In this document: positions 1 through 6,878 of the stretch, piece after piece
How the letters are laid out: every line of letters begins with the position of its first letter
Position numbering within the stretch: the first letter of the stretch is position 1
NCBI GenBank assembly: GCA_014384665.1
Contig: JACNFI010000030.1
Span: 12,787 to 26,915, forward strand
DNA from: Candidatus Cloacimonadota bacterium
GTDB lineage: Bacteria > Cloacimonadota > Cloacimonadia > JGIOTU-2
DNA: 14,129 bases
Direction of reading: 5' to 3'
Notes under the pieces: generated by a model
Seen by the model: only the letters and a program-made list of their open reading frames with translations
What the model was told of the DNA's origin: nothing
The model's database searches: none
Translations under genes and position numbers: made by a program

Positions 1-216
1 ATTTAGACATTTAGACATTTAGACATTTAGACATTTAGATATTTAGACATTTAGATATTTAGACATTTAGATATTTAGATATTTAGACATTTAGACATTT
101 AGACATTTAGACATTTAGACATTTAGACATTTAGACATTTAGATATTTAGACATTTAGACATTTAGATATTTAGATATTTAGATATTTAGGTGTTTAGAT
201 ATTTAGGTGTTTAGTT
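1..216. repeat. 8-bp tandem repeat array, unit ATTTAGAY
   Basis: Twenty-seven consecutive units stay in perfect 8-bp phase from the first base of the window, so the array probably continues to the left. Fifteen units are ATTTAGAC and eight are ATTTAGAT. The last four, nearest the gene, are variants (ATTTAGGT, GTTTAGAT, ATTTAGGT, GTTTAGTT). The array ends one base before the stop codon of the carboxyltransferase gene, so on the transcript it is the immediate 3' untranslated region. Read in the sense of transcription the units become CTAAAYRY, the same theme as the arrays near 2321-2565 and 2937-2992. Because 8 is not divisible by 3, the TAA in each sense unit falls in all three reading frames every 24 bases. 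Divergence of the terminal units fits growth by slippage or unequal exchange in the interior. Confidence 0.97.
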
Positions 217-217
217 T

Positions 218-1822
218 TTACATACGAAATACTCCAAATTTATGGTCAGGAATTGGTGCATTGAGCGACATTGCAATTGATAATCCGAGAATTTTTCTCG
301 TATCCAAAGGGTCAATAATTCCATCATCCCACAATTTTGCTGTGGAGTAATATGCGCTTGATTCATTCTGATATTTTTCCAATATAGGTTTCCGTATCGC
401 TTCTATTTCTTCTTTGGAAAGTTTCTTACCTTGTCTGGTTAAAGCTCTGACTTTTACATCTGTCAACACCCCTGCAGCTTGTTCGCCACCCATAACACAA
501 ATCTTTGCAGTAGGCCACATCCACAAAAGGCGTGGACCATAAGCACGACCGCACATACCATAATTACCAGCTCCATAAGAACCTCCAATAATAATTGTAA
601 ATTTGGGAACCTGAGCATTAGCCACAGCATGAACTAATTTTGCACCATCTTTTGCAATACCCTGGTGTTCAAATCGCTTTCCAACAATAAATCCAGTGAT
701 ATTCTGCAAAAATAAAAGAGGGATCTTCCTTATGGAACACATAGTCACAAAATGAGCACCTTTTTGAGAGGACTCCGAAAACAAAACTCCATTATTTGCC
801 AGGATTCCGATCGGATAACCCATAATTCTCGCAAATCCGCAAATCAATGTCTGACCATAAAGTTCCTTAAATTCGTGAAATTCACTACGGTCAACTATCC
901 GTGCAATAACTTCTCGCATATCGAATGACTTTTTAAGATCTTTTGGAATAATCCCATACAGTTCTTTGGGATCATACTCGGGGTCTTCTGGTTGTGAGCG
1001 TTCTAATGGATATTTTTGTGAGGATGATAGATTTTCTACAATATTTCTTGTTATTTCAATAGCATGTTCATCATTTTCAGCATAATGGTCTGCAACTCCG
1101 GAAATTCGGCAATGAACATCAGCTCCACCGAGTTCCTCTTCGGTTACAACTTCTCCTGTTGCAGCTTTTACGAGTGGAGGTCCTCCAATATAAATTGTTG
1201 CACCCTTTGCAATAACGACTTCGTCACTCATCGCAGGTTGGTAAGCACCTCCAGCAGTGCAGAAACCAACTACAACAGAAATTTGTGGGATATTCATAGC
1301 AGACATTTGTGCCTGATTAAAGAAAATTCTACCAAAATGCTCTTTATCGGGAAATGTTCCAACCTGGAGAGGTAAGAAAATTCCACCGGAATCTACAAGA
1401 TAAATACAGGGGAGTTTATTTTCAAGTGCAATTTCCTGTGCCCGAAGATGTTTTTTAATTGTTTCTGGAATATAGGTTCCACCTTTAACTGTTGCATCGT
1501 GGGCAATGACCATAACTTCCCGGTTTTTCACAATTCCAATCCCGGTAATTATTGCAGCAGAAGGATGCTGGTTTTTATACATATCCCAAGCAGCTAAAGG
1601 ACTTAATTCCAGAAATGGTGTATCAGGATCGAGAAGCAATCTCAAGCGTTCACGAACAAAATGTTTCCCTCTTTTTTTATGCTTTTCGTGCATATAATCA
1701 GGACCACCTTTTCTAATTAAAGAAAGACGATCCTTCAAATTCTTAACAGCTTCTTCCATTGATTTTGTGTTATCTTTGAAAGATTGGCTGTTCGTGTTTA
1801 CTTTGGATTCGATTTTATACAT
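218..1822 (-). CDS. mccB: Acyl-CoA carboxylase carboxyltransferase subunit, methylcrotonoyl-CoA carboxylase beta type
   Basis: This protein of 534 residues is a biotin-dependent carboxyltransferase of the crotonase superfold. It would move the carboxyl group from carboxybiotin to an acyl-CoA, most likely 3-methylcrotonyl-CoA, giving 3-methylglutaconyl-CoA. Family hallmarks are visible: CTAGGAY (188-194), GPPLVKAATGE (214-224), QNITGF (373-378), GGSYGAGNYGM (413-423) and GGEQAAGVL near 445. The pattern and the length match the MccB/LiuB branch better than propionyl- or acetyl-CoA carboxylases; geranyl-CoA carboxylase is the closest alternative. The biotin carboxylase and carrier that would partner it are at 9104-11102, about 7 kb upstream on the same strand. 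The start used has only a weak purine-rich ribosome site; an internal Met22 is a possible alternative start. The gene ends directly against an 8-bp repeat array. Confidence 0.93.
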   Translation of the reverse strand: MYKIESKVNTNSQSFKDNTKSMEEAVKNLKDRLSLIRKGGPDYMHEKHKKRGKHFVRERLRLLLDPDTPFLELSPLAAWDMYKNQHPSAAIITGIGIVKNREVMVIAHDATVKGGTYIPETIKKHLRAQEIALENKLPCIYLVDSGGIFLPLQVGTFPDKEHFGRIFFNQAQMSAMNIPQISVVVGFCTAGGAYQPAMSDEVVIAKGATIYIGGPPLVKAATGEVVTEEELGGADVHCRISGVADHYAENDEHAIEITRNIVENLSSSQKYPLERSQPEDPEYDPKELYGIIPKDLKKSFDMREVIARIVDRSEFHEFKELYGQTLICGFARIMGYPIGILANNGVLFSESSQKGAHFVTMCSIRKIPLLFLQNITGFIVGKRFEHQGIAKDGAKLVHAVANAQVPKFTIIIGGSYGAGNYGMCGRAYGPRLLWMWPTAKICVMGGEQAAGVLTDVKVRALTRQGKKLSKEEIEAIRKPILEKYQNESSAYYSTAKLWDDGIIDPLDTRKILGLSIAMSLNAPIPDHKFGVFRM

Positions 1823-1908
1823 AATCTTTTTTCCAATTCAAAATTCTTCGTATGTACATTGCAATAATTTTCTGCTAAAAACAAATTTCTCCTGCAAGAC
1901 TACTTAAG

Positions 1909-2298
1909 TTAAACCAGCACTGCTTTATAGCCATAGCAGATTATTCCTGTTTTTCCTTCTTCTTGGATTTTCCTGAACACAAGTTTTACAGAATTTCCGA
2001 TTTCTAAATCTTCAGGTTTGCAATCAACAACTTGAGTTGTTATTTTCACTCCATTTTCAAGTTCTACAATTGCAATTGCATAAGGAACTTCTGCTTCAAA
2101 CTGTTGAGGTGCAACTCTAATAATTGTAAATGTAATGATTTTTCCATTTTCGGGTAATATTACTTTCTCAAAATTTTTTGAACCGCACTCTGGACAGATT
2201 AATCTTGGTGGGAATAATATTTTTCCGCATTTCTTGCATTTCTCTGCTTCTAATCTGTATCTTTGCGGTATCTCTCTATGATATCTTGGTGATGGCAT
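1909..2298 (-). CDS. DUF35 zinc-ribbon/OB-fold protein, acyl-CoA-binding partner of thiolase and HMG-CoA synthase
   Basis: The protein has 129 residues. An N-terminal helical stretch leads into a rubredoxin-like zinc ribbon with cysteines 21, 24, 35 and 38 (CKKCG and CPECG). An OB-fold beta-barrel (about 45-125) follows. This is the standard two-part architecture of DUF35 proteins. In methanogenic archaea the DUF35 protein holds thiolase and HMG-CoA synthase together and supplies a shared CoA-binding channel, so the acetoacetyl-CoA intermediate passes between them. That role is expected here because both partner genes lie just upstream (2981-5438). The start is supported by an AAGGAGG site four bases before ATG. 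Unusually, a four-helix-bundle gene and repeat arrays separate it from the thiolase gene. About 85 bases with nothing recognisable follow before the carboxyltransferase gene. Confidence 0.92.
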   Translation of the reverse strand: MPSPRYHREIPQRYRLEAEKCKKCGKILFPPRLICPECGSKNFEKVILPENGKIITFTIIRVAPQQFEAEVPYAIAIVELENGVKITTQVVDCKPEDLEIGNSVKLVFRKIQEEGKTGIICYGYKAVLV

Positions 2299-2320
2299 TT
2301 ATCCTCCTTAAAATAAATTT

Positions 2321-2425
2321 CTAAAATTCTAAATAACTAAACTTCTAAACAAATTCCAAAAATCCAAAATATCTAAATAACTAAACAAAATCCAAAATTC
2401 CAAAATATCTAAATTTCTAAAAAAA
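2321..2425 (+). repeat. 8-bp-period CTAAANNN array, plus-strand orientation
   Basis: Runs of CTAAANNN units in exact 8-bp steps (2321-2352, 2373-2388, 2409-2424) are separated by two 20-bp spacers rich in TCCAAAA. It sits between the DUF35 start and the four-helix-bundle gene. Here CTAAA reads on the plus strand, opposite to the neighbouring array at 2448-2565. The two therefore form a degenerate inverted pair around a short centre near 2426-2447 and could pair as a long imperfect hairpin in the transcript. Confidence 0.9.
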
Positions 2426-2447
2426 TTGAAACCAAAAAATAACTTAA

Positions 2448-2565
2448 TTTTAGCATTTTAGTCATTTAGTTTTTTAGCATTTTAGTCATTTAGTTTTTTA
2501 GCATTTTAGTCATTTAGTTTTTTAGTCATTTAGTATTTTAGAAATTTAGTGTTTTAGACATTTAT
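2448..2565 (-). repeat. 24-bp (3 x 8) tandem repeat overlapping the end of the four-helix-bundle gene
   Basis: Three identical 24-bp units occupy 2448-2471, 2472-2495 and 2496-2519. They are followed by degenerate 8-bp steps up to about 2565. Read on the minus strand each 24-bp unit is CTAAATGA, CTAAAATG, CTAAAAAA, three 8-bp submotifs, so this is a higher-order version of the period seen elsewhere in the window. The array enters the coding sequence at 2546 and supplies the stop codon and the last few codons of the four-helix-bundle gene. Confidence 0.95.
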
Positions 2566-2923
2566 AGATTATTGTTGATAAGATTTTTATCAATTCCAAC
2601 GCTTCATCCAAAAGTGGTTGAACCATCTCTTTTGGTAATAATTTCCTATCGACAATTAGTCTCAACCAATATCTCGATTCTTTGCATTCCTTGAAAGAAA
2701 TATCGACTCTATAAACGAAGTCATTTAAAGTTAGAGAACCATCAGCTTCTTCGAGATTTGCCCCAACTGACGAACCAGCTTTTAGCAATTGTCTTTTAAT
2801 GGTCCTTGCTTCATCAGTATTTTGTAACTTTGAACATAATTCGAATATTCTTAAAGCGAATTTATATGTTCTTTCCCTAAGTTCCTTGCTGATACTGAAC
2901 TTCTTTTGTAAATTCTTGCTCAT
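2546..2923 (-). CDS. Four-helix-bundle protein (23S rRNA intervening-sequence / S23 family)
   Basis: The protein has 125 residues and almost only helix-forming sequence. The family pattern is visible: an N-terminal helix with RTYKFALRIFELC, a central helix with IKRQLLKAGSSVGANLEEADG (42-62), then the FKECKESRYWLRLI stretch and a C-terminal helix. Such proteins are encoded in 23S rRNA intervening sequences of some bacteria and as free-standing genes in many candidate phyla; a related fold is the Avd accessory protein of diversity-generating retroelements. The molecular function of free-standing copies is not established. No rRNA sequence or reverse transcriptase is present here. The gene splits the thiolase and DUF35 genes and has 8-bp repeat arrays on both sides. 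Its last residues (KCLKH) are encoded by the downstream array. The ribosome site is weak (AAGAG). It may be a passenger cassette. Confidence 0.9.
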   Translation of the reverse strand: MSKNLQKKFSISKELRERTYKFALRIFELCSKLQNTDEARTIKRQLLKAGSSVGANLEEADGSLTLNDFVYRVDISFKECKESRYWLRLIVDRKLLPKEMVQPLLDEALELIKILSTIIYKCLKH

Positions 2924-2936
2924 TCTCTTTTTCTAT

Positions 2937-2992
2937 TTTTTTAGTATTTTAGTCATTTAGTTATTTAGTCATTTAGCTTTTTAGTCATTTAG
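2937..2992 (-). repeat. 8-bp-period CTAAANNN array at the thiolase 3' end
   Basis: Seven TAG trinucleotides on the plus strand end at 2944, 2952, 2960, 2968, 2976, 2984 and 2992, exactly 8 bases apart. On the sense strand they read CTAAATGA, CTAAAAAG, CTAAATGA, CTAAATAA and so on. The last one and a half units lie inside the thiolase reading frame and encode its terminal LND plus the stop codon. The array ends about 12 bases before the ATG of the four-helix-bundle gene. Confidence 0.95.
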
Positions 2993-4135
2993 CTTTTTCA
3001 GTATGTGAACTACTGAAGAAGCACCTGAACCACCCATATTCTGTGCTAACCCTATTTTTGCATTTTTGATTTGTCTTTTGCCTGCGCTTCCTCGCAACTG
3101 TTCCACGATTTCAATTGCTTGTGCCGCTCCTGTTGCACCAACTGGATGTCCTTTTGATTTCAATCCACCGGAAGTGTTGACCGGAATTTTCCCATCTAAT
3201 GCAGTGTTTCCGTCTTCAACGAATTTTCCACTTTTTCCTTTTTCACAAAAACCGAGTTCTTCCATTATGCAAAGCTCTGCGATTGTAAAGCAATCGTGAA
3301 CTTCAGCAACATCAATATCTGATGGTTTCATTCCGGCTTTTTTGTAGGCTTTTTCTGCTGAAACTTTCACTGCATTCAAAGTTGTTATGTCCTTACGTTG
3401 ATGCAAAGCTAATGCATCTGTTGCAGCTTCGGATGCAATAATTTTGATAATAGGTTTATTTAGCTTCCTTGCTATTTCCAAAGGCGCTAAAATGAGACAT
3501 GCTCCGCCATCAGACACAGGAGAGCAGTCCAGAATCGTGAGTGGGTCAGCAACCAAAGTTGCATTCATCACTTGTTCCAATGTAACTTTTCTTTGGAATT
3601 GAGCATTCGGATTCATTGAGCCATTATAATGATTTTTTACAGATACTTGGGCAAGTTGCTGGCGGGTAGTTCCATATTTATGCATATGTGCTTGAGCTAT
3701 CAAAGCATAAAGTCCTGGAAATGTAATTCCTTGATAAACCTCATATTCTTGGTCTGCAGCTGTGGAAAGGGCATAAGTGGCATCCGCACCATCGTTCATT
3801 TTTTCCACTCCACCAACTAACACAATATCGCTGTTTCCTGAAGCGATATCAAGAATACCCTGATGAATAGCCATTCCACCAGAGCAACAAGCAGATTCTA
3901 CCCGTAAAGCAGGAATGGGAGCAACTCCCAAATAATCTGCCATCAAGGCTCCAACATGCTCTTGACCTACAAAAAGCCCGGAGGTCATTGTGCCAACATA
4001 CATTGAATCTATGTGGTCAACCCCTGCATCGTCAATTGCTTTTAAACCTGCTTCAACAAAAATATCTCGGAATGATTTTGTCCAAAGTTCACCGAACTTG
4101 GTCATTCCACAACCAATTATACATACTTCACGCAT
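2981..4135 (-). CDS. Thiolase, SCP2/archaeal acetoacetyl-CoA type
   Basis: The protein of 384 residues belongs to the thiolase superfamily, in the short SCP2-like/archaeal branch. It would interconvert two acetyl-CoA and acetoacetyl-CoA. The nucleophilic cysteine lies in VESACCSGG (C83 by alignment with SACASG-type sequences). His280 lies in EVHDCF and His330 in GGLKSKGHPVGATG. Length and motifs match the archaeal enzyme that forms a complex with HMG-CoA synthase and DUF35, and both genes flank it here. The start has AGGAG seven bases upstream. The last codons (LND, stop) are written in an 8-bp repeat. A broader 3-ketoacyl-CoA thiolase role is possible, but the neighbours favour acetoacetyl-CoA. 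Confidence 0.93.
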   Translation of the reverse strand: MREVCIIGCGMTKFGELWTKSFRDIFVEAGLKAIDDAGVDHIDSMYVGTMTSGLFVGQEHVGALMADYLGVAPIPALRVESACCSGGMAIHQGILDIASGNSDIVLVGGVEKMNDGADATYALSTAADQEYEVYQGITFPGLYALIAQAHMHKYGTTRQQLAQVSVKNHYNGSMNPNAQFQRKVTLEQVMNATLVADPLTILDCSPVSDGGACLILAPLEIARKLNKPIIKIIASEAATDALALHQRKDITTLNAVKVSAEKAYKKAGMKPSDIDVAEVHDCFTIAELCIMEELGFCEKGKSGKFVEDGNTALDGKIPVNTSGGLKSKGHPVGATGAAQAIEIVEQLRGSAGKRQIKNAKIGLAQNMGGSGASSVVHILKKLND

Positions 4136-4154
4136 TTTTCATCTCCTATTCAAT

Positions 4155-4256
4155 TTTTTAGCCACAAAGGCATAAAGATAAAAGTCCAAAAATCACAAAA
4201 TTCTAAAATCATAAAAAACCCATCTTTGTGTCTTCGTATCTTGGTGGTTGCATTTT
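4155..4256. repeat. Degenerate CACAAAGNC-type intergenic repeats, inverted
   Basis: A plus-strand copy (GCCACAAAGGCATAAAGA, about 4161-4180) and an opposite-strand copy (CTTTGTGTCTTCGTATCTTGG, about 4225-4244, continuing GTGGTTGC) face each other across about 45 bases. The second resembles the block at 4361-4391 and so is dispersed in direct orientation relative to it. The pairing is imperfect. The repeats lie upstream of the thiolase ribosome site, so they could affect mRNA structure. No promoter is evident. Confidence 0.6.
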
Positions 4257-4316
4257 TAAGTGCTTTGCTTTTCACTCTCTTAAAATATCCACGCAAAGAT
4301 AACGAAGTTAAAAATT

Positions 4317-4354
4317 AAATCACCAAATCTCCAAATCAATAAATCACCAAATCC
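4317..4354. repeat. 8-bp tandem repeat, unit AAATCNCC
   Basis: Units AAATCACC, AAATCTCC, AAATCAAT, AAATCACC and a partial AAATCC follow in exact 8-bp phase between the HMG-CoA synthase and thiolase genes. The unit differs from the CTAAANNN arrays but the period is the same. Confidence 0.85.
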
Positions 4355-4360
4355 ATTTAT

Positions 4361-4391
4361 TTTTGTGTCTTTGTGTCTTGGTGGTTGCGTT
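4361..4391 (-). repeat. 8-bp-period GACACAAA block directly after the HMG-CoA synthase stop
   Basis: On the sense strand the stop codon TAA is followed at once by AACGCAACCACCAAGACA and then CAAAGACACAAAAATAAA, an 8-bp GACACAAA/ACCACCAA rhythm. A diverged copy with the same GGTGGTTGC end lies at 4224-4251. Confidence 0.75.
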
Positions 4392-5438
4392 TTATTCGTT
4401 CATAATGATCTTTTCACGGAATTTAGCATACTGACCGTAATCCAGATAGATTGGGTTATCTGCGAGCATTTCTCGGACCTTTTCTGCTTTATCTCTTACC
4501 TCATTAATTTTTTCAGTTACTTTGAAGACAAAAGCATCACTTCCTGCACCGGAACCAAAAGAGACCAGTAAAATTAAATCACCTGGTTTTGCAATATCCA
4601 GGGTAGCGGAAAAACCTGTGGGAGAAGAACCTGAATAGGTATTTCCCATTAAATTTACAACCCAGCCGGGTTTCATCTGTTCATTTGTGAAACCGAGTTT
4701 TTTTCCAACTCGCAACGGAAATTTTCCGTTCGGCATATGAAAAACAGCATAAGTAAAATCAGACGGTAAATATCCACTCTTTTTCAAAATCGCTTTTGCA
4801 GCGCTCTGAACATGCTTAAAATATGCAGGGTCACCAGTAAATCTTCCTCCGTGATGAGGATAAAATGCGCCTTCTCTTCGCCAGAAATCTGGTGTATCCG
4901 TTGTGAAGGAGTGAGTGAATAACAATTCTGCAAGAATATTTTCTTTGCCAAAAATAAATGCAGAACCTCCAGCAGAAGCGGAGAATTCCAACGCATCATT
5001 TGGTGCACCTTGAGAGGTGTCTGCTCCGATACCCATAGCATATTTCACTACTCCTGCTTTGACTAACGAATATGAGACGAACATCGCCTCTGTTCCTGCT
5101 TTACAGGCGAATTCAAAATCTGATGTATGAAAATCAGGAACAATGCCAAGAGCTTCTCCTACAACAGTTCCCGAAGGTTTCACTGCATAAGGATGTGATT
5201 CAGAACCGATATACAAAGCACCGATTTCTTTTGGGTTTATGCCAGCCCTTTTCAAAGCGTTTTTTGCTGCTGCAACTGAGATTGTAATCGTATCTTCATC
5301 CAAACCGGGAACGGTTTTTTGTTGGAGAAGCAATCCTCTTTTGATTGTCTCAGCATTCTTGCCCCATTGATGAGCAATCTCTTCTGCTTTAATTCGGTAT
5401 CGCGGAACATACGAGCCATATCCGATAATTCCAACCAT
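4392..5438 (-). CDS. Hydroxymethylglutaryl-CoA synthase, archaeal type
   Basis: The 348-residue protein is a thiolase-fold HMG-CoA synthase of the short archaeal class; bacterial MvaS and eukaryotic enzymes are longer and differ in motif spacing. It condenses acetyl-CoA with acetoacetyl-CoA to give HMG-CoA. The catalytic glutamate is in YIGSESHPYAVKPSG (E80), the nucleophile in FEFACKAGTEAM (C112) and the histidine in FHMPNGKFP (H234). C-terminal glycine-rich motifs GNTYSGSSP and SFGSGAGSDAF are present. A strong AGGAGG site lies five bases before ATG. Thiolase follows on the same strand, then DUF35 beyond an inserted gene, as in the archaeal complex. In archaea the product feeds mevalonate synthesis. 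Here the surrounding carboxylase genes suggest a link to 3-methylglutaconyl-CoA instead. The direction of flux cannot be read from sequence. Confidence 0.94.
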   Translation of the reverse strand: MVGIIGYGSYVPRYRIKAEEIAHQWGKNAETIKRGLLLQQKTVPGLDEDTITISVAAAKNALKRAGINPKEIGALYIGSESHPYAVKPSGTVVGEALGIVPDFHTSDFEFACKAGTEAMFVSYSLVKAGVVKYAMGIGADTSQGAPNDALEFSASAGGSAFIFGKENILAELLFTHSFTTDTPDFWRREGAFYPHHGGRFTGDPAYFKHVQSAAKAILKKSGYLPSDFTYAVFHMPNGKFPLRVGKKLGFTNEQMKPGWVVNLMGNTYSGSSPTGFSATLDIAKPGDLILLVSFGSGAGSDAFVFKVTEKINEVRDKAEKVREMLADNPIYLDYGQYAKFREKIIMNE

Positions 5439-5516
5439 TTATACCTCCTTGTTTTAAAATCCAAAATTACTAAATTACTAAATATTTCTTTCTCTGTTTT
5501 TCTCAATAATTCTCTA

Positions 5517-5586
5517 TTTACATCAATGAATTCAGTTTACATCAATGATTCAGACTATCTCAATGAACTCAGTTTACCTCAATGAC
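5517..5586 (-). repeat. Imperfect 18-19-bp tandem repeat at the CoA-transferase 3' end
   Basis: Units of 19, 18, 19 and a partial 14 bp follow one another (starting at 5517, 5536, 5554 and 5573), with the shared core TCAATGA followed by a TCAG motif. On the sense strand the first, partial unit contains the last codons (LSLR) and the stop of the CoA-transferase gene, and later units repeat that tail with changes. The array therefore looks like duplication of the gene end. Confidence 0.8.
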
Positions 5587-6878
5587 AATAATTTTCTATT
5601 TTTTGCTTCATCTTCAAGCATCTGACGAAAATCAGGATGTGCAATATTGATAAGTGCTTCTGCACGCTGACGCAAGTTTTTTCCATGAAGATATGCAATA
5701 CCACACTCAGTAACTACATAATGAACATCTGCTCGTGTAGTTACCACTCCAGCACCAACCTTTAGAGTTGGTACAATTTTAGAAAATTTTCCATTCTTTG
5801 TAGTGGAAGGCAGAGCAATAATTGGTTTTCCACCTTTTGATTGAGCAGCACCCCGGATAAAATCAACCTGACCACCAAAGCCGGAATAAATTCTGGTACC
5901 AATAGAATCTGAACAAACCTGACCCGTTAAATCTACCTCAATTGCAGAATTTATTGCAACCATTTTTTCATTCTGAGAAACGATAAAGGGTTGATTTGTA
6001 TAATTCACAGGATGCGTTTCAAAGATTGGATTGTTATCAATGAAATCGTATACGTTTTTTGAACCAAAAAAGAATGTTGCCACCGCTTTATAGGGATGGA
6101 GTGTCTTTTTTGCACCAGTGATAATTCCTGCTTCCATTGCCTCTATAACACCATCAGAAACCATTTCAGTGTGAATTCCAAGGTCTTTTTTATCAAACAT
6201 TGCTTTTAATGCAGCATTAGGGATACCACCTATACCCAATTGCAAAGTTGAGCCGTCTTCAACTAAACCGGCAACATAAGAGCCAATCTTCTTTTCAATC
6301 TCTGTAAATGGAACTGACTCTAATTGCGGAAGTTCTTCGGAAATTTCAACAACCTTTGATACTCGCGAAACATGGATAAACGAATCACCTAATGTCCGTG
6401 GCATTTTATCATTTACTTGGGCAACCACAATCTTTGCAGTTTCAGTAGCAGCTTTTGAAGCAAGACATTCTACTCCAAAACTCATAAATCCGTGTTCATC
6501 AGGTGGAGATAGATGTAAAAAAGCAACATCTATTGGCAACTGTCCTGAATAAAAAAGGTTAGGAATTTCATAAAGAAAGATGGGGATATAATCTGCTCTA
6601 CCTTCATTAACAGCTGCTCTGTCGCCCGGACCAACGAAAAGTGAATTGTGTCTGAAATGCCTCTCCATTCCAGGTTTTGATAATGGGTCATCTCCCAGTA
6701 AAAGAACATGAGTTATCTCAACATTTTGCAATTCATCTTTTCTTCTGGCTAATGCTTCAGTCAATTTGAACGGAGTGGCTGCGTTTCCACTAACATATAC
6801 ACGGTCGTTGTTTTTAACTACTGACACTGCTTCTTCAATAGAACATCTTTTCTGTTTGTAATTATCAAACCAGCCCAT
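5574..6878 (-). CDS. Acetyl-CoA hydrolase/transferase family CoA-transferase (4-hydroxybutyrate or butyryl-CoA:acetate type)
   Basis: The protein of 434 residues has the two-domain layout of family I CoA-transferases of the AbfT/Cat group. The glycine-rich CoA site is GIGGIPNAAL (215-224). The catalytic glutamate is in IHTEMVSDG (E238), the same position as in 4-hydroxybutyrate CoA-transferase. The C-terminal signature VTTRADVHYVVTECGIAYLHGK and RAEALINIAHPDFR is intact. It would move CoA between a short acyl-CoA and acetate or another carboxylate. The true substrate is not readable; isovalerate, butyrate or acetoacetate would fit the neighbours. Its ATG overlaps the stop of the preceding dehydrogenase gene as TAATG, so the two are translationally coupled. 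The last codons lie in an 18-19-bp repeat. Confidence 0.9.
   Translation of the reverse strand: MGWFDNYKQKRCSIEEAVSVVKNNDRVYVSGNAATPFKLTEALARRKDELQNVEITHVLLLGDDPLSKPGMERHFRHNSLFVGPGDRAAVNEGRADYIPIFLYEIPNLFYSGQLPIDVAFLHLSPPDEHGFMSFGVECLASKAATETAKIVVAQVNDKMPRTLGDSFIHVSRVSKVVEISEELPQLESVPFTEIEKKIGSYVAGLVEDGSTLQLGIGGIPNAALKAMFDKKDLGIHTEMVSDGVIEAMEAGIITGAKKTLHPYKAVATFFFGSKNVYDFIDNNPIFETHPVNYTNQPFIVSQNEKMVAINSAIEVDLTGQVCSDSIGTRIYSGFGGQVDFIRGAAQSKGGKPIIALPSTTKNGKFSKIVPTLKVGAGVVTTRADVHYVVTECGIAYLHGKNLRQRAEALINIAHPDFRQMLEDEAKNRKLLSLR

Noticed and set aside
1..216. CRISPR array at the left edge
   Set aside because: Units are 8 bp with no spacers between them; this is a simple tandem repeat.
2546..2923. 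Diversity-generating retroelement accessory protein (Avd)
   Set aside because: The fold is related, but no reverse transcriptase, template repeat or variable repeat is present in the window; the sequence fits the S23/intervening-sequence family better.
4784..5041. Second minus-strand frame inside HMG-CoA synthase
   Set aside because: It lies entirely within the synthase gene in another frame and has no family features.
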